In this document: positions 36,406-47,099 of the stretch, one piece after another
Position numbering within the stretch: the first letter of the stretch is position 1
How the letters are laid out: every line of letters starts with the position of its first letter
Origin: Undaria pinnatifida
Taxonomy: Eukaryota > Sar > Phaeophyceae > Laminariales > Alariaceae
Direction: 5' to 3'
NCBI GenBank assembly: GCA_012845835.1
Contig: JABAKD010000023.1
Coordinates: 8,546,767 to 8,610,766, forward strand
DNA: 64,000 nt
The notes under the pieces: model-generated
Seen by the model: only the letters and a program-made list of their open reading frames with translations
The model's database searches: none
Told to the model about the DNA's origin: nothing
Program-made: the position numbers and the translations under genes

Positions 36406-36531
36406 CACCTAAATTGAATTGCATCGACCCGCAACCGCGGGCCGGGTGGAATCAGCTCCCAGGACGTCCCCTCGTGGTATCGGATTTCGTGTGTTCACAA
36501 TGAAATAGTCTGTTTGATATCACACGGGGAA
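36406..36531 (-). pseudogene. 126-bp exon ortholog with a stop and lost acceptor (copy B)
   Basis: The length matches 6662-6787. The donor GTAAGTT is intact, but the acceptor CAG of copy A reads CAT here and one in-frame TGA interrupts the first third. The 3' half, HEGTSWELIPPGPRLRVD then AIQF, is well kept. This argues that copy B lost this exon while copy A kept it, opposite to the coil at 8.1/38.0 kb. Confidence 0.48.
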
Positions 36532-37019
36532 ATGCCATGCGATTAGCCATGCACTTTCCCGTCCATGTCTCAAGAGTCACTAGAAACACAGCGAGGGAAA
36601 ATGGAACTCACTAAAAATTTTTATCCAAACTGTTCTATATGTCGTACAATGTCCAATGATACGACCACAGCGATATAGTAATATTTGTTTTGGAGGCCTG
36701 CTTCGAACGAGCTTTCTCACGGGCTATTGACAAACGAGAGGTTGTCGTGACTGTTGATATATTGTACGAGATCCACTTCATAGCATGGCAAATTGACGAT
36801 AGGCGTTACAATTTCTTTGCGGCCTAATTGTTCTCCACCTGCTCTCCGATGCGCGCAGATAACAGGCTGTACGCTTCGCTGGCATCGCGTTCTTCTACCT
36901 ACGACAAGCAGTAGAGGTCCTCCAATAGGCCAGGTTCAAACGTGTCCATTTCCCGCTACAGTGCTTGTGAAGTCGCTTGGCATACATGGAAACGAGGAGT
37001 AATGTCAGAATTCTGAGTA

Positions 37020-37464
37020 GTGCATCTTGCCGGTAAAGGGCCGGTGTTTCCGGCTGGCACATGCCGGCACTATCGATGGGACACTATTAATACAAAAATA
37101 GGCTCATGACAGCTCCCTCAAAGGAACTCTATCGCACAATATTCGTCACTAGCTTTTGTTCCACGCAAACAATGTGCACAAGCATGCTGTATATTTTAGG
37201 GCAGATCATGGGGTCCTTTGTCAATACGTGTCGCAGCACAAAATGCTGGACCTAGAACATGGCACTCTTTAACATCTGGCGCACAGACGTTGGGCCGACA
37301 CCACAATACAAAACTCGTGCGGCCACTATTGTTTCAACCTCTTCTTGCTGGAAACCGTTTAGCTTTGCTGCCGAACGATAACGAAATATTCCTTCCCGTA
37401 TATCGTTTGCCACAACTCGCGCGGACGTAAAGTAGTTCTTGAACTCTGTGCTATGAGTACCCAC
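37020..37464 (-). pseudogene. Copy B ortholog of the ~148-codon unknown frame
   Basis: It retains FKNYFTSAR, YRSAAKLNGFQQEEVE, CGVGPTSVRQML, LRHVLTKDPM, MLVHIVCVEQK and HVPAGNTGPLPARCTTQN. A stop after SAMF and an indel after VEQK interrupt it. It lies between the 126-bp exon and the coil at 37997-38080, in the same order as in copy A. Confidence 0.42.
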
Positions 37465-37996
37465 GCGTCGTTCGACGATGTTCCACTGCGTGCCTCAACC
37501 ATCAAAGCACATCACACGTTATTGTTCGCACACCTAATTGTGGTTTGGCGACCTCGTTTAACTGTGTCAAATACCTCAACCACAAATACACAAGGTAAAT
37601 CTGGATGTCTGCGATTTGATTTTCCGGTTTGTTGAAGCGTTTATACCGAACCGTAACCCTAACCACTATTGGTGGAATCAATAGAAGGCATTGGGTACCG
37701 GAAGATGACTGCGGTGGATGTGGGCGCGCTTTGATCTATATTTTGCAGCATGCCAGAGCCCCTCACGCGAGTACCTACATTATCACCCTTGTTTACAGCT
37801 GTTTTGCGACACACATGCCCATATCACCGTTTCATGCGCTGCTACCACCAGGAATATATCATGACTGTTCTTGACGGCCCAACCTCAGTGGTTAAACTGA
37901 TGCTATATCACAGTGAAATACTGTACGCTCGCTGTTGTAAGAAACCCAGCCTCAACCCTACTGTGGGTACCTTTAGAGGGGACACGTTAAACTTAC

Positions 37997-38080
37997 CTCC
38001 GTCATCTTGTGCGATGTTGGCGACAAATGAAGTTTTTCCGTCGACATGAATAGAACAGCCAAATGAAGCGTATATGGCAC
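37997..38080 (-). CDS. 84-bp exon: second Pmp-like beta-helix coil (copy B)
   Basis: Acceptor ctccacgcag and donor GTAAGTT flank exactly 84 bp in phase 1-1. The coil begins G-A-I-Y-A-S and ends DGKTSFVANIAQDDGG, with FVAN as the FxxN tetrapeptide and GG at the junction. It is intact here, whereas the copy A ortholog (8087-8169) is 83 bp with a GC donor. It would lie upstream (5' on the minus strand) of the coil at 18646-18729, with the 14 kb insertion between. Confidence 0.7.
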
Positions 38081-39788
38081 CTGCGTGGAGGTTAGGGGGG
38101 TGTACTCAGTTTGAGCATGGTCGTAGTCGCATGACTATAGACCCTCGGATCCCTACTGTGCCTAGACGGAGCACGTCGGGTTTTCACCAACTAGGCAGAC
38201 ATAGCTTGTACCAAGCACGAAGCGCGGTGAGGCGTTAGGCGAGTTGAACTGTATCCTTCCAAGAACCGCTCGTACGACGGACTTTGGCACCTTTTGCCTA
38301 TGTTCTTGCTTATGGATGACTGCGTGATTGTGTTCCTTTTTCGTTCTCATGTGGCAACCCCAGAGGCAGCAATGGGGAATACTTGCAACTGCCTCTTGGG
38401 TCTTAATATGTTTACACTACACGATACGATCATTCCCCTTGTGCGGAGTTAGAGTTATTCACTCCGCGCGATATGATCTAATTCCATAAGCATCTTGGGC
38501 ACCGCCAGAAAAGAAAACAATAACAAAAGGTCCCTTGGTTGTCGACCGCACGCGGTGATTGGCATGGTTTACACCGTCGTTGCCAACCAACGCCAACCCC
38601 AATATTTATACCAGCTTTTACAGCGTCAGTGCCCACTGAGGCCAACGAGGGTGGGTGACAATGATGCTGTTACTCACACATGTGTCTGTAAAGCAGGTGC
38701 ACCATTTGTGTTCCTGAAGCTCTCGACACCAGGATATTCTGTCCCACACCAAGACACAACAGCAAGTGCAAGCTGATCACCAACCCCATGGCCTCGGTAT
38801 TCCTTGTAATCGTACCGCTCTACCATAGTGGTATTTCAACGAGTTGGGGGTTCAATAAGGCCCGTCACATTCAGAGAAAATGTTAAGTTTAAAAGCGTTA
38901 CCTCTAACGTAGCACGCGGCTACAATTTATTGCTATGTTTAATATCCCAACTATCATATGCAGCATGTTTAATAAGAAGAAACCAACGTAAAAAAATATT
39001 TTCAGTCCAATAATGATGGCGTTTCGAGGAAGCTTCACGCGGTAGCACTGATTACAAGAAGGCCACTTGTTGCGCGCCGTCGCCGAAAGCGTGAGGTGAT
39101 GGGGCCGTGAAATTCAACGATGAACGACGAGCGGTGGGAAAGCTACAACCTCAGCTCGAAAAAATATATGACACGCGCTGGGGAGGAGATGAGTCGACAC
39201 GCGTGCGACCACAGGGTTTCTACAGCATGAGGAAAATATGGCGAGGGACGCCAAAACGTTGATGAGAGAATGAACACACATGAACAGCACTACACAGTAC
39301 ACGATCAAGCCAAGTAACACGCGCTTCAACACGGGTATAACCTATATGTTCACTTGAGGACCTCTACGCGTGTAACTCGTGCAACCAAGACTTTGAAGTG
39401 CAAACATTCTGCAACCTGGCAATTAAACCACTGAATGCCTGAAACTAGAAAGTGCAGCCTGATCAACAATCCCACGACCTACTGCAGGTCTGTATAATAA
39501 ATGACATGCGAACGGTATTGAACAGCTGCTCAGTTAACCCTGTGCGTAGATTACTCTAACATTACGGTACCGGTAAAACAGCATTCTTCAGAGGATCGTC
39601 ACTTGAGGTCTATTTCCCACCACAGAAAGGTATTTGTTATGGAAATGAGAGTGCAGCCCGACCAAAAACACCATCGCCTAGGAAGACAAATAAGGTTCCA
39701 TTGTGAAAACAAAATAGTTTGTTGGGTCATCGAAGTTGATGAAACCAGACATTCAGAAAGAAAATTAGACAACAAGAGTGCTACCTTT

Positions 39789-39851
39789 ATCAACGTAGCA
39801 CGCGTGACAGTTCCAAGGCGGTATTAGTCGGGGAGCGTGCCCACTACCGAC
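39789..39851 (-). CDS. Short conserved coding-like block VGSGHAPRLIPPW (copy B)
   Basis: Counterpart of 10265-10327, with the pattern VGSGHA-R-IPPW-C-ACYV maintained and no stop in either copy. No splice signals are certain. A diverged relative of its nucleotide core is found at 38907-38918 and 26026-26040. Confidence 0.3.
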
Positions 39852-40268
39852 ACCATGCCAACAGTACTAGGGATTACCGCAGCATGTCAAAACATTGAAT
39901 CACTAAATAGTGTGCTTGGGACTAATCGTCAACTCTATACTTGGCACTGCAATCAGTCACCTCGATCTCGAAATTATCTGTATTAATTCAAGAAAAGAAG
40001 GGGCATCAGACATCTAAGAACAAACAGACTACCTGACGCGCGGGCTACGCTTCGTTCACGGGAGAGGATGGTGAAATATATACAAACTTCGGCTCGAAGC
40101 TTCCCGACTGTTCTGAATTTCCTGAAGTCATCAACATGGTTTTCTTATCACTCTATTCCTTTTTGGCTCTGTGTACCCCTGTATTGGAAATTTGTTTATA
40201 CCTGAGCGCAACACGAAGCCGAACATGATAACTGAAATAAAATCCAAGGGTTGCAAGACCCTAATCAC

Positions 40269-40352
40269 CTCCGTCTGTGCCGGCGGAGTTTCCGACAAAT
40301 GATGTGTTCCCGTCGACGGTGACAACACAGTCATCGAAGATGGACACCGCCC
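40269..40352 (-). CDS. 84-bp exon: third Pmp-like beta-helix coil (copy B)
   Basis: A strong acceptor (cgcttcctgtttgcag) precedes exactly 84 bp in phase 1-1, followed by donor GTGATT. The coil reads G-A-V-S at the start and GNTSFVGNSAGTDGG at the end, with FVGN matching FxxN. The corresponding stretch of copy A (near 11.06 kb) does not contain it, so it was lost from A or A is rearranged there. This is the clearest of the coils. Confidence 0.72.
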
Positions 40353-40585
40353 CTGCAAACAGGAAGCGGCAAACGCGAGGTTAAGTGACCCGTGCAACGC
40401 AAAAGGCCAACATTTCGTGATCAATGGTTTTCTGATTGACGGGATCTATGCACTGCGGGAGCTCAAAGGTACTTTCGAATCCAAAGCGGACACGGGCTGC
40501 GATGGAAGCAGCCCTCTCAAGCCAAACTCTTCGTGGCTAGTCTACTGGGCTAATCTCGTCGGAGTACCATTGATTGCCATCTTAC

Positions 40586-40654
40586 CACCATTGTTGTCGA
40601 CCGCGGGATGGCTCGTCGTGTTGCCTTTTTTTAGAGGTTTGCCATGATCAATTA
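40586..40654 (-). CDS. Possible shortened beta-helix coil exon
   Basis: A donor GTAAGA follows a phase-1 open stretch ending GNTTSHPAVDNNGG, resembling the ends of the 84-bp coils (GNT...NSAG..GG), but FxxN is replaced. With acceptor cgcatag the exon would be 69 bp, also a multiple of three in phase 1-1. It sits just 5' of the coil at 40269-40352 on the minus strand, where another coil would be expected. The start is uncertain and a chance match is possible. Confidence 0.3.
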
Positions 40655-40699
40655 CTATGCGGTGAGGTTAAAAGCTTCTTACAATACAGAACCTGAGAA

Positions 40700-42690
40700 C
40701 ATATGGAATCGAACAACACCCGATTAGTTTTGTTCAAACGCCCCACCTATAATCAAAATCTGCCAGAGTAGTAAACACTACCAGCCGGCCAATGTAACAT
40801 CAATATCGTTCTGGCCATCTAACATCAATCTCCAAAAAAATAAACAATGCCAGGCAGGTGATATAAAGGGATGTTTCCTAGCTACAACCGTCAAATTTGT
40901 CCCCTTGAGGGGTTATAGTTTTCGCGCACATAGTGAAGTCTCTCCCCACCATTTAGTTCAAACGCCTCACCAACAACCAAAATCGGCCAAAGTAATAACC
41001 ATTTTTGCGGAATTGATATCTCGTCATCATTTTTTTAACCATCGATGACGTAGCTTTCACTCATTTCCCCTCCCCCCCCTTCCCCCCCCAAACGCCCCCT
41101 CCTTCCCCACCCTCCGCACAATCGCCTAGACCTTGCACCACGCGCATCGCAAGCCCCTATATATATTGTAAAAAATGAAAAAACACTCCAGCTGTGAGAT
41201 TGATCATTTTGTCGAAACTCATCTTTGCAAGCTGTGTGTGATACTCCGATCGCGCGTATTATGGGTTGTGTTTCCTCATTAAGGATATAGGTAGGCGACT
41301 CCCCTTACAACTAGAATGTAGCTATCAGGGTCAGCAGGGTGATTTTAGTCAGTCCATGCAACGAAAAAAATGAAACCCGTTTTTGAGGGGGACCAAACCT
41401 GACAGCTGTGGAAGGAAATGTATCCGATTATCAAGTGACTCCTGTAAGTCGAATAACCGGTGAGGGGAGGGCGGAGTTTTAAAGGACGTGGGGGCCTGGT
41501 TTTGATCAAAAGGGAGCGGGGTTAGAGGCGGGGGGAAGGGCGGGGGGGGGGGGCGGGGGGGGGGGAAGCGGCGGACGGGCGGGCGCTTTGTGCGTATACG
41601 CTATAAATCCTTTAAGGGGATAAAATATGACGGTTTTGGGAAAAAAAACAACAACAATGCACCAGTTTATCATGGGGGGGGGGGGGGGGGGGGGCAGCTC
41701 AATCTGTGCGTGGAAACTATACATTTTTTGAAGGGGATAAATGTGAGGTTTTGGAAATAATGCATCAATTTATCGTGTATATCCTGTGAGTCGTACAATC
41801 AGTGAGTAGAGGGCGGAGTGTTCAAGGGGGTGGGGGTGGGATGGGGTGGGGGGCTGAGGAAGTGGGGGGTGGGGGCGGTGTGGCGGGGGGGGGGGGGGGG
41901 GAGGTGGCAGGGGGGGAAAGGGATAGGCTTTAGGTGGCATAGATATAGGGGTCTGTTATACGTGTGGTGCTAGGTCCGGGCGATGGTGCGGGTGGTGGGG
42001 AAGGAGGGGGCGTTCGGGGCGGGGGGGCGCGGGGGGCGGGGGGCGGGGGGGGGGGGAACAGCGGCATGGATGGCTCTAGAATAATGACGAGGTGATACCC
42101 AGTGCGCGAATTGTTTCTTAATCCTACATTTATGCGTAATACGCGCGATCAGAGGATCACACAAAAGCTTGCAAAGATTAGTTTCGACCAAATATTCGAT
42201 CTCACAGCTGGAGTATTATATATTACATGATACCTAACACCACCAAACCCCCCCAACCCCCCCCAACGCCCCCTCCTTCTCCACCTCCTGCATCATCGCC
42301 GAGACCTAGCATCAACCGTATAGCAAACCCCTACATCTGTGCGACATGATTTCGTCGCCCCCCCTCCCCCCCCCCCACGTTCTTCAAAACTCCGCCTTTC
42401 CCTCACCGGTTATTCGACTTACAGGATTCACTTGAATAACAGATTCATTTCCCTCCACAGCTGTCAGATTTTGTCCCCCTCAAAAACGGGGTTTATAGTT
42501 AGCGCGCACAGACTGACTAGCATCACCCTGTTGACCCTGATGGCTACACTGTAGTTGTAAGAGGTGTCGCCGACTTGTATCCTTAATGAGGACACACAAC
42601 CTGTAATACGCGCGATCGGAGTATCACACACAGGTTGCAAAGATGAGTTTTGACAAATTCTTCTATCTCACAGCTGGAGGGTATTTTAAC
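40700..42690. repeat. Cluster of poly-G/poly-C family units, mixed orientations
   Basis: A minus-oriented terminus (gtgatataaaggg, 40858-40872) is followed by a plus-oriented end block at 41182-41290 (acactccagctgtgagattg), long G tracts at 41530-41570, 41674-41693, 41882-41902 and 42020-42057, then minus-oriented end blocks finishing at 42222 and about 42680 (ctcacagctggag). The cluster interrupts copy B between its 40.2 kb and 43.0 kb segments. No coding capacity is evident. Confidence 0.75.
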
Positions 42691-43276
42691 TATATGATAT
42701 GGTAGTACGACATCTACCTGCGTACTTTACAACGTATATCAGTATGTGCCCAGACCATGGGAAAGGGAACCGAGTATTTAGCTAACCGTTGTTTTGTCGG
42801 CGTAGCTTATTAGGTGGGAAACACGCCACTTCCAGAGTACCGTAAGGGTACACCATCAATTACTATTTTTTCGGATACTCCTCGAAACGTGAGAAACTCT
42901 ACGAGTTTACCTATCCCAAACATGTTCATACTTGTGCGCTAACTAAAAACAAACGTAACCCAATAAATAATATCTACTGCCTTGGTTTGCAAAACAGAGG
43001 AACGTACCTTCATTAGAATGACGACCCGACAGCTTTGGCTTGAGGCGGTCCGCGTTTCAAATAATAACTCAGTCATAAAGTGTCACATTTATTTCATCAC
43101 GCGTTCATTTTTGTGCCTAGAGACCAGGGGATTGTTTATCACTGTTTTAGCGTACGGAGTGTTCAGCCTCGGATCTCGATCAGAGTATGAAGTTCCTAGA
43201 ATTGAAATGAAGCTCCTGAGAAAGTCTATTCATAGATGATGTCCCTACCTTAACGTCGCGGTTGCAATCGGCTTAC

Positions 43277-43618
43277 CTACAGCATGGTGTGTTGATACTT
43301 GTCACACGAAGAGCTCTGTACGCCACCCACGCCCGAATCTGATAGATTTTGACAGATGGAATTGTTGAAAGTGCTACCCGGCGAACAAACCCATGGCTCA
43401 GGTATGCGGCGAGCGTTTTGCTGTGGCTGTTTTCGATCTACTTCGATAACGATAAAACGCCTCGCACTGTTTCCTGATACGCAACACTCGAGGTGTGTGA
43501 TGTCTACGGGGTGGGATGTCCCATACCCTGTAAACAGTTGTGTGAGGGTCGAAGTTGGAACCGGACATATCGATATTAAGTACGGGCTGTCTAGGGGGCT
43601 TGCCACTCGTCTGGCCAT
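43277..43618 (-). pseudogene. Copy B counterpart of the 5' exon-like region
   Basis: Donor GTAAGC at 43271-43276 is conserved with copy A. The 3' end reads VAYRALRVTSINTPCCR. Further 5', SRSKTATAK-like sequence appears in another frame, so indels have broken continuity. Similarity to copy A fades beyond about 43.45 kb. Confidence 0.3.
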
Positions 43619-43873
43619 GTTGACGTCGACAAAGATACTGAGCGCCTTCCAACCGATGTTGGGAAAGCGCTGCGGGGCATCGTGCTAGACTACATGTATA
43701 TATATACATCATAGATGCGGCCGGTACACGATAAAAAATTTAATGCTACTCGCCACGAGTATTGAATCATATCAAATTCGTACTACAACCTCGGCCAAAC
43801 TAACAAGCCCGGGCTCTTCTGATGCTGGTTTCTGGTTGCCGATACGTATGATAATATCCTGGGCCTGTTTTCT

Positions 43874-44667
43874 TTGTATCACCTTAACGTATTTGGAGAT
43901 GCGGTGAAACCCATGGTTTTCCGAAGGGGTGGTATAGCTGGGACTCGGGGGTCACGTACACTAAAGCTGGGAACAAGGCAACGCCCATATGTCTGCACGT
44001 TGACTCAAACCAATGATACTCCATTGTTCCCTTCCTTTTCTCGCCGTCAAATAATTGTCGCTCCTGGCATCGAGACTGTGGTCCCCGTGAGCCTGTCTAC
44101 ACCCGGAACATGCTGTATTGATTGCCCCTGGCATCGAGACTGTGGTCCCCGTGAGCCTGTCTATACCCGGAACATGCTGTATTGATTGCTCTTGGCATCG
44201 AGACTTTGGCCCCCGTGAGCCTGTCTACACCCTGAACCTGATAGTTTGCTTGTGGTAGCCATTAATAGCACGCGATTGTACAAGACAACTGACATTCAAA
44301 CGAAGGATCTTTATGACTTTTATCGTGCCTGGACGATGATATGATAATCACAAATATTTTCTCGGGGTTATCGAGAAATAGTCTTAGCAAGGCTACGCAA
44401 TGAAACTTAACGCTGCAGCCCCGGCCAAAATCGAGGTATTTGTTATCGGAAAAAATACCAAAAGAAAAGGAAATGCCTCGAAAGCCCATTGAGACTCTAT
44501 CGCCAGACGAACCAATCGAAAAACTCGAGCTGACAAAGAGCCAAGTCACTCGAGGTAACTCCTATGACCTGCGCAGCCCCACCACCGAGCATCACGAATA
44601 CCACGTCCGCGCTCGGCCCACTTGCCATATAGTTCCAGGAGCAAACGCTACAACAACACACGTCTAG
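43874..44667 (+). other. Two short plus-strand frames, unidentified
   Basis: The frame at 43874-44185 contains IIVAPGIETVVPVSL. The frame at 44440-44667 contains MPRKPIETLSPDEPIEKLEL. Both look protein-like but match no family with confidence. The first runs into the 64-bp tandem array, whose unit is not a multiple of three. Confidence 0.2.
44063..44235. repeat. 64-bp tandem repeat, ~2.7 copies
   Basis: The word ggcatcgagact recurs at 44066, 44130 and 44194 (period 64 bp), each followed by a ccccgtgagcctgtcta block. Units 1 and 2 are almost identical and the third is diverged. Confidence 0.85.
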
Positions 44668-44669
44668 GA

Positions 44670-45852
44670 CAGACACGTTGATGGACGATATTCACAGCAA
44701 CGTTTGCGAGGCGGGCGTGATCGGAATTTAGATGGGGTACATACAAGGGGGACGTGCACCATGAGGACACGGTGTAGCCGAGAGAAGCGCAGGAGATACC
44801 ACCGCAGCAGGCGCAGACAAAGTAGGGCGGGGCAAACGACGGCGTGAAGACAAACCACGTACAGCAGCAACAACAGCAACTGCCCGCGGCACCACCACAG
44901 CGGCAGCACTGACCCCCCCCAGGCGCCCTGGCCGCGGCCACAGTTGCCCGAAAAACGAGTGAACGGTGAGGGATGCCTCGTGTGGGTAACGACTTTTGTG
45001 GTGGTTGTGGCTTTTTCTGTTGGAGGCTCCGTCGCAAGATTTGTTTACTCTGTGGGCTGGCTGCGTAGTGGAATCACAATATGGAGCTGGTCAAAAAATC
45101 GGTAGCGCGTCAAATGAGGCTGTGCGGGGGAGAGCAGGTATTTGTATTGTGTGGTCTTGCGGGAGCTTCGTGGGGTGGGGGCGCGAGCTGGCTGGTCGAC
45201 GTCTTACTCGCCAAAGGAGGGCGCGTGTTGGCGAAATAAAACTTGAACGTATACAAGATTGAACGCCACGCTCAGGAGGCACGATACTCATGGTTTACAG
45301 AAGGATCTCGCGTTGAACATATTTAGAGGGAAACTGTTTGAGCTACTATGTGAATGACTGATAAATTAACCACAATTGGTGAGGAATATTGCAGTACAAG
45401 GTAGCTGGTGACTAATTTAACAGGCTTGAAAACCACGAAAGGTCCGAAACGTCCACTAACGGAGCGTTTGCGAAAAACGTTTCCAGGAAAAAATGCTTTC
45501 TTCCTTTCAAAAACGTGGATTCCCTCCCCATCATGATTGTGGTGTATTGGAATTTAACGTAAGAAAAACCCTACAAACGTCGCCGCAAAAGTTGAAGGGG
45601 ATCGTGGGGATGTGCTGAAGAAGTGTCAGAAAAGTGGAGGAGAAATAAATAAATACATGAAGCAATTAACAGCGTGCCACGGTGTAGAGGTAGTAACGGC
45701 AGCCAATCAATGGCGGGGGCCGAGTTCGCCGAAGTGCCATCGACGCTATCCCACCTCAGCAAGCAGCATCCGCTCCAGCACCCGCAACAGCAGCAGGTTC
45801 TATGATTCTATCTCAACTTTGGGGGCGGCTTCGCACCCTTTCCGTCGAGTGC

Positions 45853-45883
<31 letters not shown>

Positions 45884-46050
45884 ACGCTCAGCGTATGTAG
45901 CCACCGTGCAGACCCCGAGCAAGCCTGGCGCACGAACCCTAGACCGCGGTAGCCTCACATCGGGCCGATGCTGCTCCCGCTGGCTGCTACCACGGTGAGA
46001 TGTGGTTGAAGTGATACCACGAGCCGTCCTGTTGTCACGGTGTAGTGCGT
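44670..46050. other. Low-complexity region without recognised genes
   Basis: GC-rich and CAG/CTG-rich sequence with a pure-looking CTG tract at 45851-45884 that encodes poly-leucine in one frame and poly-alanine or poly-glutamine-type runs in others. The frame at 45612-45998 is not a recognised protein. Confidence 0.4.
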
Positions 46051-46051
46051 T

Positions 46052-46173
46052 CTAGTGGATCACCATAATTTGAGAATTACATGTAGAAAATTGGGTAGTG
46101 GATCACCCCAGACCTCTGAGTAGTGGATCACGAAAAAAATCCCTGGCGGACCACCATGCTAGCTAGTGGACCA
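46052..46173 (+). repeat. Cluster of five agtggatcac-type motifs
   Basis: Copies occur at about 46053, 46096 and 46121, with variants ggcggaccacc (46145) and agtggaccac (46164). The reverse complement cluster is at 50787-50886, facing it across 4.6 kb. Confidence 0.7.
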
Positions 46174-46254
46174 CAACAAACATCGGGTTAGTGACAGATG
46201 AAATACCAAAATTAGCTTCTCTCGGGTCGAGTTAGTAGCCATCTTATCACACTA

Positions 46255-47065
46255 AGATTTCGTACCACGGAGAGGAAAGAAGGTCGAAGCTTGCGATGTT
46301 CGGCATCCGTCGATAGGTATAAACTTCTACCTGCAGTAGCTATGCCCCTGTGTCCTTGGTTTACCGTCACCTGGTGCGGTTATGAACGATATGTCCATGC
46401 TTTGTTTATTTTTGCCACAATTTCGTACCGATATCACTTGTTAGGTTTCATCTACCCACTCCTGCTCTTTCGGGTTCATTTTTCTACCATTTCGTACTTA
46501 TGGACAAATTTTGCTATACAAGAAAGTACGATTTCGTCCCAATGTCGTTCCTTCGCCAATATTCCATACCATTGCGTTCCAAGGGTCGCAGTTCTATTGT
46601 CGATTTCCTTAGTACAATTTCGTTACAATGTCGATGCGCTATCTGTTTTCTGTACGATCTCGTTCCAAAAGGGTCGCTGTGTTTGGTTGTTTCCGGTAAC
46701 ATGTCGTATCAAACAGGTCGCTGTTTCTTACTGTTTTTGGTCCTGATATGCCACTAGTGTTGTTGCGCTTGTTTCTGGTACGATTTCTTCATACCAAAAA
46801 CCGACGATTTGTTTAATAATGTCTAGGCGATTTCGTCCCAAAATTTGTCGTTCGAGATGCCTGTTTCTCGCTTGATTCCGTGCGATTCGCGAACCTCTGA
46901 CACAAGATCGTACCAGAATTGAGTAAACCAACGACATTAAGTACGAGCTCCCATCAAAAGTTGATAGAGGAGACGACGTTGATGCGAAATCGTACAAGCA
47001 ATTGTCCAGCAGTACGAAAAGAAATAACCCAAAGCACCGACATTTTAGTACAAAGCGAAACAGCG
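46255..47065. repeat. Array of irregularly spaced TTTCGTACC-like words
   Basis: Words such as ttcgtacc, ttcgtact, ttcgtccc, tcgttcc and tcgtatc recur every 20-80 bp from 46258 to about 46920, then in reverse complement (gtacgaaa, gtacaa) to 47060. The spacing is irregular, so it is not a simple tandem satellite. A plus frame (46291-46746) is open through it, but its sequence (YRYHLLGFIYPLLLF and similar) looks like translated repeat. Confidence 0.55.
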
Positions 47066-47099
47066 ACATCGTCACGGAAATATATCGAAAATACTAAAA

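Larger units (their letters stand above)
16751..43440. repeat. Copy B of the segmental duplication, interrupted by insertions
   Basis: This block is collinear with 1-11440 but swollen by material absent from copy A at 19322-20635, 21644-35873 and about 40470-43025. It starts abruptly at 16751 with the same bases as the window start. The TIR element and the minus-strand 84-bp exon at copy A 4335-4418 have counterparts here, so they predate the duplication. The nested poly-G repeats and the 14 kb insert are absent from A and therefore probably came later. Confidence 0.85.
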
